A stretch of DNA of 64,000 bases from Pandoraea nosoerga (GTDB lineage Bacteria > Pseudomonadota > Gammaproteobacteria > Burkholderiales > Burkholderiaceae), in assembly GCF_902459585.1 (NCBI RefSeq), contig NZ_CABPSC010000012.1, positions 1-64,000 of the forward strand, in the 5' to 3' direction. Of this stretch, positions 7,832 through 19,309 are shown piece after piece (the first letter of the stretch is position 1; every line of letters starts with the position of its first letter). The notes beneath the pieces were generated by a model. The model saw nothing but the letters and a program-made list of their open reading frames with translations, had not been told where the DNA came from and did not search any database. The position numbers were made by a program, and so were the translations under genes.

Positions 7832-9210
7832 GACTGCGTTGGCTGCTGCGCGATACGTTGTTCGCGCGCATGGCGGGTCTGGGCATTGCCGTTTTGCTCG
7901 TCATGCACCTCGTGTGGAGCGCGCTGGTGTTCTACCAGCGCCCACGTCAGCAAGTCGACGGCTTCGCGCGCGGCCTGCTCGTCGCCATTCAGAGCGTGGA
8001 CCAGCGCGCCGTGGATCCCGGCAGCCTCGCGCCGCCGCACGGCCTGCGCCGGGTGCCGCTGGCCGAGGCGCCGACATTCGCCGACAAGCCCAACGATGCG
8101 CGCGGCGACCGGCTGCGCAACGAGCTGCGCTCGCACTTGCCGCCGGGCACGCAACTGCATCTGCGCGAGCAAGGCAAGCGCGGCACCCTGTGGGTCTTGC
8201 TGCCGCAGCACGACGAGTGGATCGTGATCGGGATGGAGTTGCCGCCGATGCCGCCGTTCGTGCGTGAGACGGCGGGCATTCTGCTCGGCGCCGTGCTGCT
8301 CGCCGTGCTCGTCGCCTGGCAGATGCAGCGGCCCATCTCGCGCGTGGCGCAGGCCGCGCGGGCGATCGCGCGGGGACGCCGCCCGGCGTCGCTGCCCGAG
8401 CAGGGACCGCATGAACTGCGCGATCTCGCACATGCGTTCAACGACATGGCCAGGCGGCTCGCGCAAGCCGAAGACAATCAGGCGATCATGCTCGCGGGCA
8501 TTGCTCACGATCTGAAGTCGCCGCTCACGCGGCTGCGCCTGCGCGCCGATCTCATCGAAAACGACGTGTCGCGCGATGGCTTCGCGCGCGACATCGCGTC
8601 CATCGATCACATTGTCCAGCAGTTCCTCGCCTATGCACGGGACGAGCACGACACCAGCCCGCTCGTGAGCGTCGACGCCTTCCTGGAGGCGCAATTTCCC
8701 GCCGACGACACGGCCGCCGACAGGGCCACGGCCACGGCGTCGCCCACGGGTGACGGCGCCTCGCTCTTCGTGCGCGATCTGCGCGCGGGGCCCGATTTCA
8801 TGCTGCCGCGCACGCTGCTCGACCGTGTGATGTCCAACCTCGTGGACAACGCGCTCGAGCATGGCGAGCCGCCGGTGCGTCTGGCAACGTGGCGTGAAGC
8901 GGACATGGGGTGCATCGAAGTGAGCGATTGCGGCGCGGGCATTCCGGACGATCAGGTGGCGCTTGCCATGCGGCCGTTCGTGCGGCTCGATGCGTCGCGC
9001 GGCGGCGAGGGCCATTGCGGCCTCGGCCTCGCGCTGGTCGTGCGGCTGGTGGAAGGGCTGGGCGGCGCGGTCCGCGTGGGGCGCGCGCCGCAGGGCGGGC
9101 TGCGCGTCGTGTTGCGCGTGCCCACTGCAACGCCCACGGCCACCACCGTCGCCACAGTCGCCACCGCCACCACGGCCTCCGTGGCGTCGGCCCGGACGAC
9201 GGCGGTGTAA
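7828..9210 (+). CDS. EnvZ/RisS-like sensor histidine kinase
   Basis: A 460-residue inner-membrane kinase: TM1 about 13-34, a periplasmic sensor of about 110 residues containing LPPGTQLHL, TM2 about 147-164, then a HAMP linker. The H-box is GIAHDLKSPLTRLRLR, with His near 227, and the ATP-binding domain has N-box SNLVDNALEHG (336-346), DCGAGIP and HCGLGLAL. It should autophosphorylate and pass phosphate to the adjacent response regulator. GTG 7828 overlaps the upstream stop, so the pair is co-translated. The last about 30 residues are a Thr/Ala/Val low-complexity tail (TATPTATTVATVATATTA) from a GCCACC-like repeat. The stimulus is unknown. It is paralogous to the kinase at 27459-28733. Confidence 0.94.
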   Translation: MRLRWLLRDTLFARMAGLGIAVLLVMHLVWSALVFYQRPRQQVDGFARGLLVAIQSVDQRAVDPGSLAPPHGLRRVPLAEAPTFADKPNDARGDRLRNELRSHLPPGTQLHLREQGKRGTLWVLLPQHDEWIVIGMELPPMPPFVRETAGILLGAVLLAVLVAWQMQRPISRVAQAARAIARGRRPASLPEQGPHELRDLAHAFNDMARRLAQAEDNQAIMLAGIAHDLKSPLTRLRLRADLIENDVSRDGFARDIASIDHIVQQFLAYARDEHDTSPLVSVDAFLEAQFPADDTAADRATATASPTGDGASLFVRDLRAGPDFMLPRTLLDRVMSNLVDNALEHGEPPVRLATWREADMGCIEVSDCGAGIPDDQVALAMRPFVRLDASRGGEGHCGLGLALVVRLVEGLGGAVRVGRAPQGGLRVVLRVPTATPTATTVATVATATTASVASARTTAV

Positions 9211-9225
9211 TCCGCGTGCGGCGCG

Positions 9226-9244
9226 CGAAGCGTTGGACGCTTCG
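9226..9244. terminator. Hairpin between convergent genes, possible weak terminator
   Basis: A perfect 7-bp stem (CGAAGCG/CGCTTCG) with a 5-nt loop lies 16 bases after the kinase stop and 36 bases before the convergent PPK2 stop. It lacks a clear T-run, so the terminator function is uncertain. Confidence 0.35.
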
Positions 9245-9279
9245 TCCCGATATCGTCAGCGATATCGTTGGCGATACCG

Positions 9280-10200
9280 TCAGTAGATCTCCGGCACGAT
9301 CATCGTGTCGGGCACGGGCTGGCGCATGTAGTCTTCGCTGCGGGCGCGCTCGGGCAATACCACGGGGGGGCGCTCCACGTCGTGATACGGCACCTGTGCG
9401 AGCAGATGGTGGATGCAGTTCAGCCGCGCGCGCTTCTTGTCGTCGGCCTGCACGACCCACCACGGCGCTTCCGGGATGTGCGTGCGCTCGAGCATCACTT
9501 CCTTGGCGCGCGTGTAGCTCTCCCAGCGGCGCCGGCTCTCCAGATCCATCGGGCTCAGCTTCCATTGCTTGAGCGGGTCCTGGATGCGCGCGAGAAAGCG
9601 CGCTTCCTGTTCTTCGTCCGAAATCGAGAACCAGTACTTGACGATCTGGATACCGCTTCGCACGAGCATCTTTTCGAATTCGGGCACCGAGCGGAAGAAC
9701 TCCTCGTACTCGTCCTCGGTGCAGAAGCCCATCACATGTTCCACGCCGGCGCGGTTGTACCAACTGCGGTCGAACAGCACCATCTCGCCGGCCGCGGGCA
9801 GGTGCTGGACGTAGCGCTGGAAGTACCACTGCGTGCGTTCGCGATCGTTGGGCGCGGGCAGTGCGGCCACGCGGCATACGCGCGGATTCAGGCGCTGCGT
9901 GATTCGCTTGATGGCACCGCCCTTGCCGGCGGCGTCGCGGCCTTCGAAGATCACCACGATCCGGTGGCGGCTGCGAATCACCCAGTCCTGCAGTTTGACG
10001 AGCTCGCCCTGCAGGCGGAAGAGTTCGCGGAAGTAGTGCAGACGGTCGTTGCGGGCGCTATCGCCCAGATCGTTCAGGCCGGGCAGGCGGAGATCGTCGA
10101 TCTCCATCTCGATTTCCTCGTCGTAGCTGTCGATGAGGTCGTCCTGCAAGCGGCGCGCGATCGAGGCGTCGTGGTCGGCGTCGGAATCGAATGGGGTCAT
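9280..10200 (-). CDS. ppk2: Polyphosphate kinase 2 family protein
   Basis: A 306-residue PPK2 (class I size) cytoplasmic enzyme that moves phosphate between polyphosphate and nucleotides, generally favouring NDP or NMP phosphorylation. Walker A is EGRDAAGKGG (86-95), Walker B-like VLFDRSWYNRAG (141-152), and the lid region has RIQDPLKQWKLSPMD. ATG 10200 is chosen because it gives the normal length; a longer upstream reading lacks family similarity. It is monocistronic, convergent with the two-component operon and divergent from the CorA-type gene. GDP or ADP preference cannot be judged by eye. Confidence 0.94.
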   Translation of the reverse strand: MTPFDSDADHDASIARRLQDDLIDSYDEEIEMEIDDLRLPGLNDLGDSARNDRLHYFRELFRLQGELVKLQDWVIRSRHRIVVIFEGRDAAGKGGAIKRITQRLNPRVCRVAALPAPNDRERTQWYFQRYVQHLPAAGEMVLFDRSWYNRAGVEHVMGFCTEDEYEEFFRSVPEFEKMLVRSGIQIVKYWFSISDEEQEARFLARIQDPLKQWKLSPMDLESRRRWESYTRAKEVMLERTHIPEAPWWVVQADDKKRARLNCIHHLLAQVPYHDVERPPVVLPERARSEDYMRQPVPDTMIVPEIY

Positions 10201-10521
10201 GGCGACGGTCTCTTGCGGCCAGAAATCACAATGGGCGCCCGCGGGCGGCGGACAACGAAAGGTGCGCTCGGCGAGGCACCCCAAGTATGCGACGTTTTTA
10301 TGACAATCGCATGGCGTTGCGGCACATCCGGCGGCACATCCGGCGGCGCAGTCCCGGGGCCGGGCCCCGCCGGGCGGACGCCCGCGCCGATCCGGCGGCT
10401 GCGGGCAAGCGGCGTGAATTGTCACGAAAGTGAAATATGACATTGCCATGATGCCAAATCCCATCACCGCCATGCAGGCGATTTCCGCCATCTCCCCTCG
10501 TTTCGCCAGGACGCCGCGCGC
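10201..10521. other. Divergent spacer between ppk2 and the CorA-type gene
   Basis: 321 bases without a gene. It contains two direct copies of a 12-mer (ggcacatccggc) at 10321-10344 and a very GC-rich near-palindrome, GGGGCCGGGCCCC (10356-10368). Promoters for both genes should be here, but no consensus pair stands out. Confidence 0.45.
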
Positions 10522-11538
10522 ATGTTCGCTGATCTGATCCATAACGCTTACGGCTGCGACCAGGCGGGCCTGATCTATGGCTATCGCTTTACCGAAGGCG
10601 CGGCGCCCGAGCCGGTCGACTCCGGCGATGCGCTCGCCTGGCTGGCGCAAGGCGAGCGGGCCGACGGTTTCCTGTGGCTGCATTTCAACTTCGCGCACGC
10701 CGCATGCGAGAAGTGGCTGCAGCAGCATCTCGCGTTGCCCGGCGAATTCTACGAGAGTCTCGGCGAAGGCTCGCGCTCCACGCGCATCGAGCACTCCGAC
10801 GACTGGCTGCTCGCGGTCATCAACGATGTGATCTTCGCGTTCGACATCGCGCAGTCCGAGATTTCGACGCTTCGCGTGGCCGCCAACGCGCGGCTGCTCG
10901 TGACCGGGCGCGTGAAGCCGTTGCGGTCGATCGACAAGCTGCGCGCGTCGGTCAAGCGCGGCGATGCGTTTCGCTCGCCGTTGGCGCTGCTCGTGCATTT
11001 GCTGCGCGACCAGGCGGACGTGCTCGAGCGCATCGTGCGAGAGACGAGCGGGCGCGTCGACACGGTCGAGGACCGGCTGTTGCAGCAACGCGTGGAGAGC
11101 AACCGCGCGGACCTGGGCTCGTTGCGGCGGGTGCTCGTGCGCCTGCAGCGGCTGCTCGCGCCCGAGCCGGCGGCGCTATTCCGGCTGCTGAGCCGACCTC
11201 CGGCATGGGGGCATGCGGAAGACGTGCAGGAGTTTCGCCAGGCGACCGAAGAATTCGCGGTGGTGCTCAACGACCTGTCGGCGCTGCTCGAACGCATCAA
11301 GCTGCTGCAGGAGGAAATCGCGGCCATGGTGAGCGAGCGCACGGACCGCACCATCTACACGCTGACGGTCGTCACCGTTCTCGCCTTGCCGATCAATATC
11401 GTGGCGGGCTTCTTCGGCATGAACGTGGGCGGCATTCCGCTGGCCGATCACCCGCATGGGTTCTGGGTACTGGTGGCGCTTGTCGCGACCGGTACGGCGG
11501 CGGCGGGATGGTGGGCGTTTCGCCGCCGGCCCGACTGA
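10522..11538 (+). CDS. CorA/ZntB-family divalent cation transporter
   Basis: A 338-residue inner-membrane channel/transporter of the CorA superfamily. A large cytoplasmic N-terminal alpha-beta funnel is followed by a long stalk helix (about 170-280) and two C-terminal TM helices. The signature GMN motif is at 299-301 (GFFGMNVGG). The family moves Mg2+, Co2+, Ni2+ or Zn2+. The N-terminus (GLIYGYRFTEG) and the GMNVGGIP extension look more like ZntB than classical CorA, suggesting Zn2+, but this is inference. The start has AGGA nine bases upstream. It is monocistronic. Confidence 0.9.
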   Translation: MFADLIHNAYGCDQAGLIYGYRFTEGAAPEPVDSGDALAWLAQGERADGFLWLHFNFAHAACEKWLQQHLALPGEFYESLGEGSRSTRIEHSDDWLLAVINDVIFAFDIAQSEISTLRVAANARLLVTGRVKPLRSIDKLRASVKRGDAFRSPLALLVHLLRDQADVLERIVRETSGRVDTVEDRLLQQRVESNRADLGSLRRVLVRLQRLLAPEPAALFRLLSRPPAWGHAEDVQEFRQATEEFAVVLNDLSALLERIKLLQEEIAAMVSERTDRTIYTLTVVTVLALPINIVAGFFGMNVGGIPLADHPHGFWVLVALVATGTAAAGWWAFRRRPD

Positions 11539-11581
11539 GCGCCGTCGCGCGCGCGTCGGGCGAGCTGCCGCGCCCGTCCCG

Positions 11582-12838
11582 TCATCGCACCCCCGGTATC
11601 CGATCGAAGGCGGCGAGCACCTGGGCGGGATGAATGGCGCGCGTGCACTCGAACGCGCGCGGCGTGCCCTTGTGGCGCGGGCACCAGTGGAAATCGTCGT
11701 GGTTGTAGCGCAGCGCCGGATCGTGCCAGCAGCCCGTGCATACGCCCTCGGAGATCACGCGGTACGGCGTTGCAAATTCGTTGTGCGGCAGCGTGAAGCC
11801 CGAAATCAGCACGGTCGGCGTGCCCATCGTCCACGCCAGCCATGACAGGCCGCTCGACAAGCCGACGAAGGCGCTCGCGTGCCTGAGCCAGCGCGCGCGC
11901 TCGGTGAGCGGCAAGTCCCCCGTCGCGTCGATGGCCCCTTCCGGAATCGCCTGCCAGAAGTCGCCTTTGCCGTGCCGCGCCTTCTGGTCGATGCACACGA
12001 CCTGCAGGCCGCGCTCGCGCAGCCCCGCCACGACGGCGTCCCAGCCGCCCGGATGGTTCCAGTACTTGCACTGCGCCGTGCTTTGCACCGCAATGCAAAC
12101 GTAACGGGCCGCCATTGGCCGGGACGCGTCTGGCAGCGCGGTTCTCGCCGGCGCCTCGGCGTCGTCGACGCCCAGGATGTGAGCCGCCGTGCGATGCAGT
12201 CCCGTTTCGCGAAAGTCGCGCGGCTGCTCGACGAGCGCCTTGTCGTCGAAGAACAGGCCCACGTTGTACGTGGCGTAGTACTTGCGGCGCTCCACGTCCT
12301 CCTGCGCCACGAAGTCCACTTCGGGATAGGCATCGCGAAAGAGCGCGGCCACCGCCGGCGTGACCACGCACGCGAGGCGGCAGCCGTGCACGCTCGCAAA
12401 CCGCAGCGCATACGGCAGCCAGCCGAGCACGTCGCCGAGCGCGGCGAGCGGGAACTGGACGAGCACGTCCCGGTCGCGGGCATCGTAGCGGTGCTCGAAC
12501 ACCACGACGTCGTTGAGCCAGATGGTGATGCCATACGGCACGAAGTACTTCGCCGGGCTGCGCACGACGCCGCAGGACAGCGACACGTCGGCAACCGTGG
12601 TGTCGTCGCGCAGATCGCTCAGGCGCACGCGCCACGGCAGGGGCTGGCCGAAGTCGGGAATGACGACGCGAGCGCCGTCGTTGAAGTCGTAGCGCAGGCC
12701 CGCCGGGCCAACCTGCGTGGGCAGCAGCGCGGGCGAGAGGAAGATCTGGCCCGGCGAGCGCGCGAATGGCGTGGGCGCCGGACGAGGCGCGGCGCTCGGG
12801 ACATCGGCGGACATCGGGACGGGGGCGGCTTCATTCAT
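11582..12838 (-). CDS. Autotransporter strand-loop-strand O-heptosyltransferase (TibC/BAHT family)
   Basis: A 418-residue cytoplasmic glycosyltransferase of the bacterial autotransporter heptosyltransferase family, which adds heptose from ADP-heptose to Ser residues of autotransporter passengers before secretion. Domains: an N-terminal beta-rich dimerisation part and a C-terminal GT-B-like part (YVCIAVQSTAQCKYWNHPGG, then HASAFVGLSSGLSWLAW). The family's iron-finger is visible as four Cys at 367, 370, 386 and 398 (CTGC, HWC, FEC). ATG 12838 is chosen: AAGGTG lies six bases upstream, and the longer frame adds only 15 poor residues. No autotransporter gene, the usual partner, lies within about 10 kb on either side. 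Confidence 0.88.
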   Translation of the reverse strand: MNEAAPVPMSADVPSAAPRPAPTPFARSPGQIFLSPALLPTQVGPAGLRYDFNDGARVVIPDFGQPLPWRVRLSDLRDDTTVADVSLSCGVVRSPAKYFVPYGITIWLNDVVVFEHRYDARDRDVLVQFPLAALGDVLGWLPYALRFASVHGCRLACVVTPAVAALFRDAYPEVDFVAQEDVERRKYYATYNVGLFFDDKALVEQPRDFRETGLHRTAAHILGVDDAEAPARTALPDASRPMAARYVCIAVQSTAQCKYWNHPGGWDAVVAGLRERGLQVVCIDQKARHGKGDFWQAIPEGAIDATGDLPLTERARWLRHASAFVGLSSGLSWLAWTMGTPTVLISGFTLPHNEFATPYRVISEGVCTGCWHDPALRYNHDDFHWCPRHKGTPRAFECTRAIHPAQVLAAFDRIPGVR

Positions 12839-12957
12839 GGATGACACCTTACCCTCCGGCGCACGGGAGCAATCGCCGGGCAAGCGCGCCGAAAAGGGCT
12901 CAATTCAGGAAATTGGGCGACGTGGGGGACGGTGGGGGCGCCGTGGTCGCGGCAGAC

Positions 12958-13007
12958 GACCTCTCCCGATCTTTCCCGACCTTTCCGTCCCCTTCCGGAC
13001 CTTTCCA
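12958..13007. repeat. 10-bp tandem array, five units
   Basis: Units gacctctccc, gatctttccc, gacctttccg, tccccttccg and gacctttcca. The array lies after the stop of the lysR gene and before the start of the heptosyltransferase gene, both on the minus strand. In the minus-strand transcript the units read as GGAAAGG-like purine blocks. Confidence 0.8.
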
Positions 13008-13069
13008 TGCAGGCCGCCGCCCGTCCCGGATCGATCCGGGACCGGCGGCTCGCGCGGCGCGGGGCCGAT

Positions 13070-14047
13070 TCAGGCGCCCGCGCCGTCGGCCATCCCCTGA
13101 TACTGGGCGCGCAGCGCCTGCGTGAACCGGCGGTGAATGTCGCGCGGATTCTCGCGGCGCGTGAACATGGCCACAGGCGGCAGCGTCCATGTGAGCGACC
13201 ACGGCACGATGGCCACGCCGGCGATGCGCACGAGCTCTTCGGCAATGTCGGCGGGCAACAGCGACACGGCCCGCTCGCTGCTTGCCAGCAATTCGCCGGT
13301 GAGCCGCGACGAAAAACTCTCGACGATGGGCACCGGCGGCACCACCCCCGCATGCAGGAACAGATCCGAGAGCTGGTCGCGCATGGGGGTGTGGGGCGCG
13401 CCCATCACCCAGTCGAGCTCGGCCAATTGCGACCAGACCGGGGCGCTGCGCCCGAGCCGGGCGGCCAGCCGCCGGCTGGCGACCACGCGCGGCATCTGGT
13501 GGTGAAGTACTTCGAACTGCACTTGCGCGAGGTCGACGCTGGCCGCTGCGCGACCGATCACGACGTCGAGCGTGTGATCACGCAATTGCGCCATGAGCGC
13601 GTCGCTGGTCCCTTCGTGGAGGGTGACGGTCAGCCGCTGCGGGATCTGGGCGAGCGTTTGTTGGATGGCGGCGGCGAGCGTCTTGCCGGAGATGTAGGGG
13701 ATCACGCCAACGTGCAGCCGCGCCGCATGCCCGGCCATCACGGCCTCGATGTCGCGTGTGAGGTGGTCCAGGTCGTGCACCATGGCCTGCGCGCGGGCGA
13801 GGACGACTTCGCCCAGCGGGGTCGGCGTCATGCCGCGCGGGGTGCGGTCGAAGAGCGGGCCGCCGAGCATGCTCTCGAGTTCGGCCAGGGCGCTCGTGAC
13901 GGCGGGCTGGCTCGTCGCCATGTGCTCAGCGACCCGTGTCAGCGACCCGTGCTGCTGGATCTGCAGCAACAGCACGAGATGGCGCATCTTGAGCCGAGTC
14001 GTCAGCCGCCGGACCACTTCCCCCGTATCGAAAGGCACCGCGCCCAT
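13070..14047 (-). CDS. LysR-family transcriptional regulator
   Basis: A 325-residue regulator. The N-terminal winged HTH (about 10-70) has LVLLLQIQQHGSLTRVAEHM and SQPAVTSALAELE, followed by the type-2 periplasmic-binding-like effector domain. It resembles the GbpR/CbnR-type group that binds aromatic or sugar-derived effectors; the ligand is unknown. ATG 14047 follows GAGGATTGGGGAC and gives the usual length; an upstream ATG at 14110 adds 21 atypical residues. It is transcribed away from maeB, and LysR genes often regulate their divergent neighbour, so maeB is a plausible target. Confidence 0.9.
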   Translation of the reverse strand: MGAVPFDTGEVVRRLTTRLKMRHLVLLLQIQQHGSLTRVAEHMATSQPAVTSALAELESMLGGPLFDRTPRGMTPTPLGEVVLARAQAMVHDLDHLTRDIEAVMAGHAARLHVGVIPYISGKTLAAAIQQTLAQIPQRLTVTLHEGTSDALMAQLRDHTLDVVIGRAAASVDLAQVQFEVLHHQMPRVVASRRLAARLGRSAPVWSQLAELDWVMGAPHTPMRDQLSDLFLHAGVVPPVPIVESFSSRLTGELLASSERAVSLLPADIAEELVRIAGVAIVPWSLTWTLPPVAMFTRRENPRDIHRRFTQALRAQYQGMADGAGA

Positions 14048-14124
14048 CTGTCCCCAATCCTCTGAAACCCCCGATGCACGGGGCTTATAACAAAAACATG
14101 ATGCCCCCATAGTAATTCAGAATC

Positions 14125-14140
14125 GCCCCCCGCTGGGGGC
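14125..14140. promoter_or_regulatory. Inverted repeat and -10-like element between lysR and maeB
   Basis: GCCCCC-CGCT-GGGGGC forms a 6-bp inverted repeat, and TAGAAT follows at 14145-14150, close to the sigma-70 -10 consensus. It lies about 95 bases before the maeB start and could be an operator next to the maeB promoter. Confidence 0.35.
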
Positions 14141-14241
14141 TGCCTAGAATGGCCTCACCTCCGATGCGCCAGCGCGACAGCCGTCGCCAGAACGGCCGCA
14201 GCGCATGCCGGAGCCGAGACATTCAACGAGGACGACACGCC

Positions 14242-16507
<2,266 letters not shown>

Positions 16508-16530
<23 letters not shown>

Positions 16531-17386
16531 AGTCCGGGCGCGGCTCGCGCTCGGCCAGCTCACCGGCGGCGCGGCGCGCCCGATGGCGTTTCGCGATTTC
16601 TTGCAGCCCCGGCAGGCCTGACGCGCGCGTCGCCACGAGGCGCCGCCAGCCTTGCCGGGGCCGTGTCCGGGGCCGTGTCGTTTGCGTCGCCGCGTCCTGC
16701 CGCGCATGCGGCCTTGGCGGCTTGCCGAGCAGCGTCGTGCAAAGCCACGCCAGCACGCTGCACATCACGAAATAGATCAGCGCCACGAACGCGAACACTT
16801 CCGCCGGATAGACCATCAGGCGGCTGTTGACCTGTGTCGCGACAAAGGAAAGCTCCGCCACGCCGACGATGTAGGCGAGCGAGGTGTCCTTCACCAGCGA
16901 CACCCATTGATTGATAAACGACGGCGTCATGATACGCAGCGCCTGCGGCAGCACGACGTGGCGCAATGTTTGCACGCGCGTGAGCCCGAGCGACATGCCG
17001 GCCTGCCACTGGGCGACACCCACGCCGCGAATTCCGGCATGCACGGTGTGCGACAGATAGGCGCCACCGATCAGCGCCAGCGCGCAGGCGACGGTGGCAA
17101 GGCCCGGCACGTTCACGCCAAAGAGGATCGGCAGCAGAAAGTACGTCCAGAAAATCAGCATCAGGACCGGAATGGCGCGAAAGAAGCCGATGAGGAGCGT
17201 GAGCGCCCAGCGGGCCGGGCCCGCCAGCATGGCGAGCGCGATGCCGCCGGCCAGACCCAGCGCGCCGGAGGCGACGGCGCTCACGCTGGCGAGCACGAGC
17301 GTGAGTGCGGCGCCCGCGAGCGGGCCGTCGGGAAAGTCACCCCACAGCAGATAGGGCAGGTTGTCGAGTACGGCGCGGGCGTTCAT
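16508..17386 (-). CDS. Polar amino-acid ABC transporter permease (GltK-like) with C-terminal extension
   Basis: A 292-residue HisM/GltK-type inner-membrane permease: five TM helices and the EAA-like cytoplasmic loop GVAQWQAGMSLGLTRVQTLRHVVLPQALRIM. It pairs with the permease encoded just upstream to form the channel for the substrate delivered by the binding protein. Typical relatives are about 220-230 residues; after the last TM (FVMCSVLAWLCTTLLG) this one runs on for about 65 basic residues with no known domain. That tail reads over the 3' end of maeB on the other strand by 23 bases, so it may reflect loss of the original stop codon. Confidence 0.88.
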
Positions 17387-17422
17387 GGGGGCGTCCTGAA
17401 GGGCGACGTCTGTCGTGCGGCG

Positions 17423-18145
17423 TCAGCGCGACGGTGCGACGGCGTGGCGGTGCGTGCTCGCCATGCTCACGGCCTCGATCATCGCGATGGTGCCGACGTA
17501 GAGCAGCGTGGCGATGCCGAAGGCCTGGAACGTCCTGAAGGTTTCTGTCTCGACCTGGCGCGACGCGTAGGACAGCTCCGCGAGTCCGATCGCCATCGTG
17601 AGCGACGAGTTCTTCACCGCGTTCATGTACTGCCCGAAGAGCGGCGGCAGCGCGATACGCACGGCCTGTGGCAGCACCACGTGGCGGAAGACGGCGAAGC
17701 GGCTCAGCCCCAGCGCGGCGGCCGCATGCGTCTGAGCGGCGGGCACGCCGCGCAGTCCGGCGCGGATTTCCTCGCCGATGAAGGCGGTGGTGTAGACCGT
17801 CAGCCCGACGAAGCCCGAGAGCGTCTCCAGGGTCGGCCAGCGAATGTCGAACAGCGTCCAATGCCATGCATGCGGCTGCGAGAGCCACTGCACCGCGCCG
17901 GGCGGCAGCAGCGCGGCCACGCCGAAGTACCAGAAGAACAATTGCACCAGCAGCGGCGTGTTGCGCATGGCGGCGACGAACACGGCGGCGGGGCCCGAGA
18001 AGAAGGCGCTGCGCGAGTCGCGGGCGAGAGCGAGACCGAAGCCGAGCCAGGTCGCCGTGGCACTTGCGGCGGCGGCGAGCGCGAGCGTCACGCCGAAGCC
18101 GTGCAAGAGCCACGCGAGATATTTCGGGGCGAGCCAGTCGATCAT
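17423..18145 (-). CDS. Polar amino-acid ABC transporter permease (GltJ-like)
   Basis: A 240-residue inner-membrane permease with the family motifs MRNTPLLVQLFFWYFG, TAFIGEEIRAGLRGVPAAQ and the ATPase-contact loop AAALGLSRFAVFRHVVLPQA. Compared with the second permease it has the longer first periplasmic loop typical of GltJ. ATG 18145 has GGAA nine bases upstream; a TTG at 18160 is less likely. It lies between the binding-protein gene and the second permease gene, giving the order binding protein, permease, permease on the minus strand. No ATPase gene follows; the next gene is convergent. Confidence 0.93.
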   Translation of the reverse strand: MIDWLAPKYLAWLLHGFGVTLALAAAASATATWLGFGLALARDSRSAFFSGPAAVFVAAMRNTPLLVQLFFWYFGVAALLPPGAVQWLSQPHAWHWTLFDIRWPTLETLSGFVGLTVYTTAFIGEEIRAGLRGVPAAQTHAAAALGLSRFAVFRHVVLPQAVRIALPPLFGQYMNAVKNSSLTMAIGLAELSYASRQVETETFRTFQAFGIATLLYVGTIAMIEAVSMASTHRHAVAPSR

Positions 18146-18225
18146 GATCGGGCGTTCCAATGCCAGAGGCCGGGCCCGCGTGGCGCGCGTGCGCCATGCG
18201 CTCCCGGCCGGCCGACGGGCGAGCG

Positions 18226-19071
18226 TCAGACCTTGTCGCCGATCTTGAACAGGCGCGGCAGCGGCTGCGTGGTGTTCGGGCCGAACCAGCGGTCGTAGAT
18301 GGTGGCGGCGGTGCCGTCTTTCTCGAGCGCACGCAGCGTGTCGTTGACGAAAGCGGTCAGTCGCGCCTCGCCCTTGGGCACCCCTACGCCCATGTAGTCG
18401 TTCGAGATCGTGAAGGCGGGAATTTCGTAGTTCTGCTTGTCGGGCACGTTCGCGAGCAGGCCGACGAGCTTGGGACCGTCTTGCGTGATGGCTTGAACCG
18501 TGCCCGTGCGCAGCGCGGCGAAGGCAAACGGCGTGTCGTCGAAGGCCACGATCGTCGCCTTCGGGAATTTCTCGCGCAGCGTGATTTCGTTGGTCGTGCC
18601 CTTGTCGGCGCCGATGCGCAGCGCGTTCAACTGGTCCGGCGACGAGAGCGTGCCCTTTTTCGCGAGGAACTGCTGGCCCGACGAGAAGTATGGAATGCTG
18701 AAGTCGATCTGTTTGGCGCGCTCTTCCGTGATCGTGAAGTTCGCCAGTACGAGGTCGACTTTCTTCGACGTGAGGAACGGGATGCGATTGGCAGGGTTCG
18801 TCGGCTGGAGCTCGAGCTTCACCCCGAGCTTGTCGGCGAGCGCCTTGGCGTAGTCGACATCGAGGCCGACGATCTTGTGCGACTTCGCGTCGACGTAGCC
18901 GAACGGCGGGTTGCTGTCGAACGTGGCGACGCGCAGCACGCCGGCTTTCTTGATGTCGTCGAGCTTGTCGGCGTGAGCGGCAAGCGGCGCGAGAGCCGCG
19001 ATCGAGAACAGCGATGCCGCGAGGGCGGAAACAGCGAGGCTGGCGCGTGGTTTGCGAGTGTGGTTTTGCAT
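18226..19071 (-). CDS. Amino-acid ABC transporter periplasmic substrate-binding protein
   Basis: A 281-residue family-3 solute-binding protein. The signal peptide runs to about residue 34 (SLFSIAALAPLAAHA, cleavage before DK). The mature part begins KLDDIKKAGVLRVATF and contains DVDYAKALADKLGVKLE, NRIPFLTSKKVDLVLANFT and IDFSIPYFSSGQQFL, signatures of glutamate/aspartate/polar amino-acid binders. The conserved Arg of the ligand pocket is plausible in the NRIPFL segment. It delivers substrate to the two permeases downstream. The exact ligand cannot be assigned. Confidence 0.94.
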   Translation of the reverse strand: MQNHTRKPRASLAVSALAASLFSIAALAPLAAHADKLDDIKKAGVLRVATFDSNPPFGYVDAKSHKIVGLDVDYAKALADKLGVKLELQPTNPANRIPFLTSKKVDLVLANFTITEERAKQIDFSIPYFSSGQQFLAKKGTLSSPDQLNALRIGADKGTTNEITLREKFPKATIVAFDDTPFAFAALRTGTVQAITQDGPKLVGLLANVPDKQNYEIPAFTISNDYMGVGVPKGEARLTAFVNDTLRALEKDGTAATIYDRWFGPNTTQPLPRLFKIGDKV

Positions 19072-19243
19072 GGCCTGTTGGGCTCCGTTTTGCGTAGATC
19101 CGTCACTCGTCCCGCCATCGTTCGATGGCGCCGGCGAGCAGCATGGACAGACGCCGGCGGGGGACGCGGCTGCGGGTAGCAGCGAGTGGGCCTCTACGAT
19201 AACGGCGCATTGCGACGCGCCCAACCAATCGATTTTCCTTAGC

Positions 19244-19272
19244 AAAACGCCGGCGCTGATAAGCGCCGGCGT
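19244..19272 (-). terminator. Intrinsic terminator of the YXWGXW-protein gene
   Basis: An 11-bp perfect inverted repeat (ACGCCGGCGCT / AGCGCCGGCGT) with a GATA/TATC loop; on the minus strand it is followed by TTTT. It lies 38 bases after the stop at 19310 and also insulates the downstream binding-protein gene. Confidence 0.8.
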
Positions 19273-19309
19273 GCCTGCCGCCAAACCGGGTTGCCGCGAT
19301 ACGGCGCGA

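Noticed and set aside
9211-10520. Long reading of the ppk2 frame upstream to 11088
   Set aside because: Residues before ATG 10200 do not match PPK2 and the frame runs antisense through the CorA-type gene.
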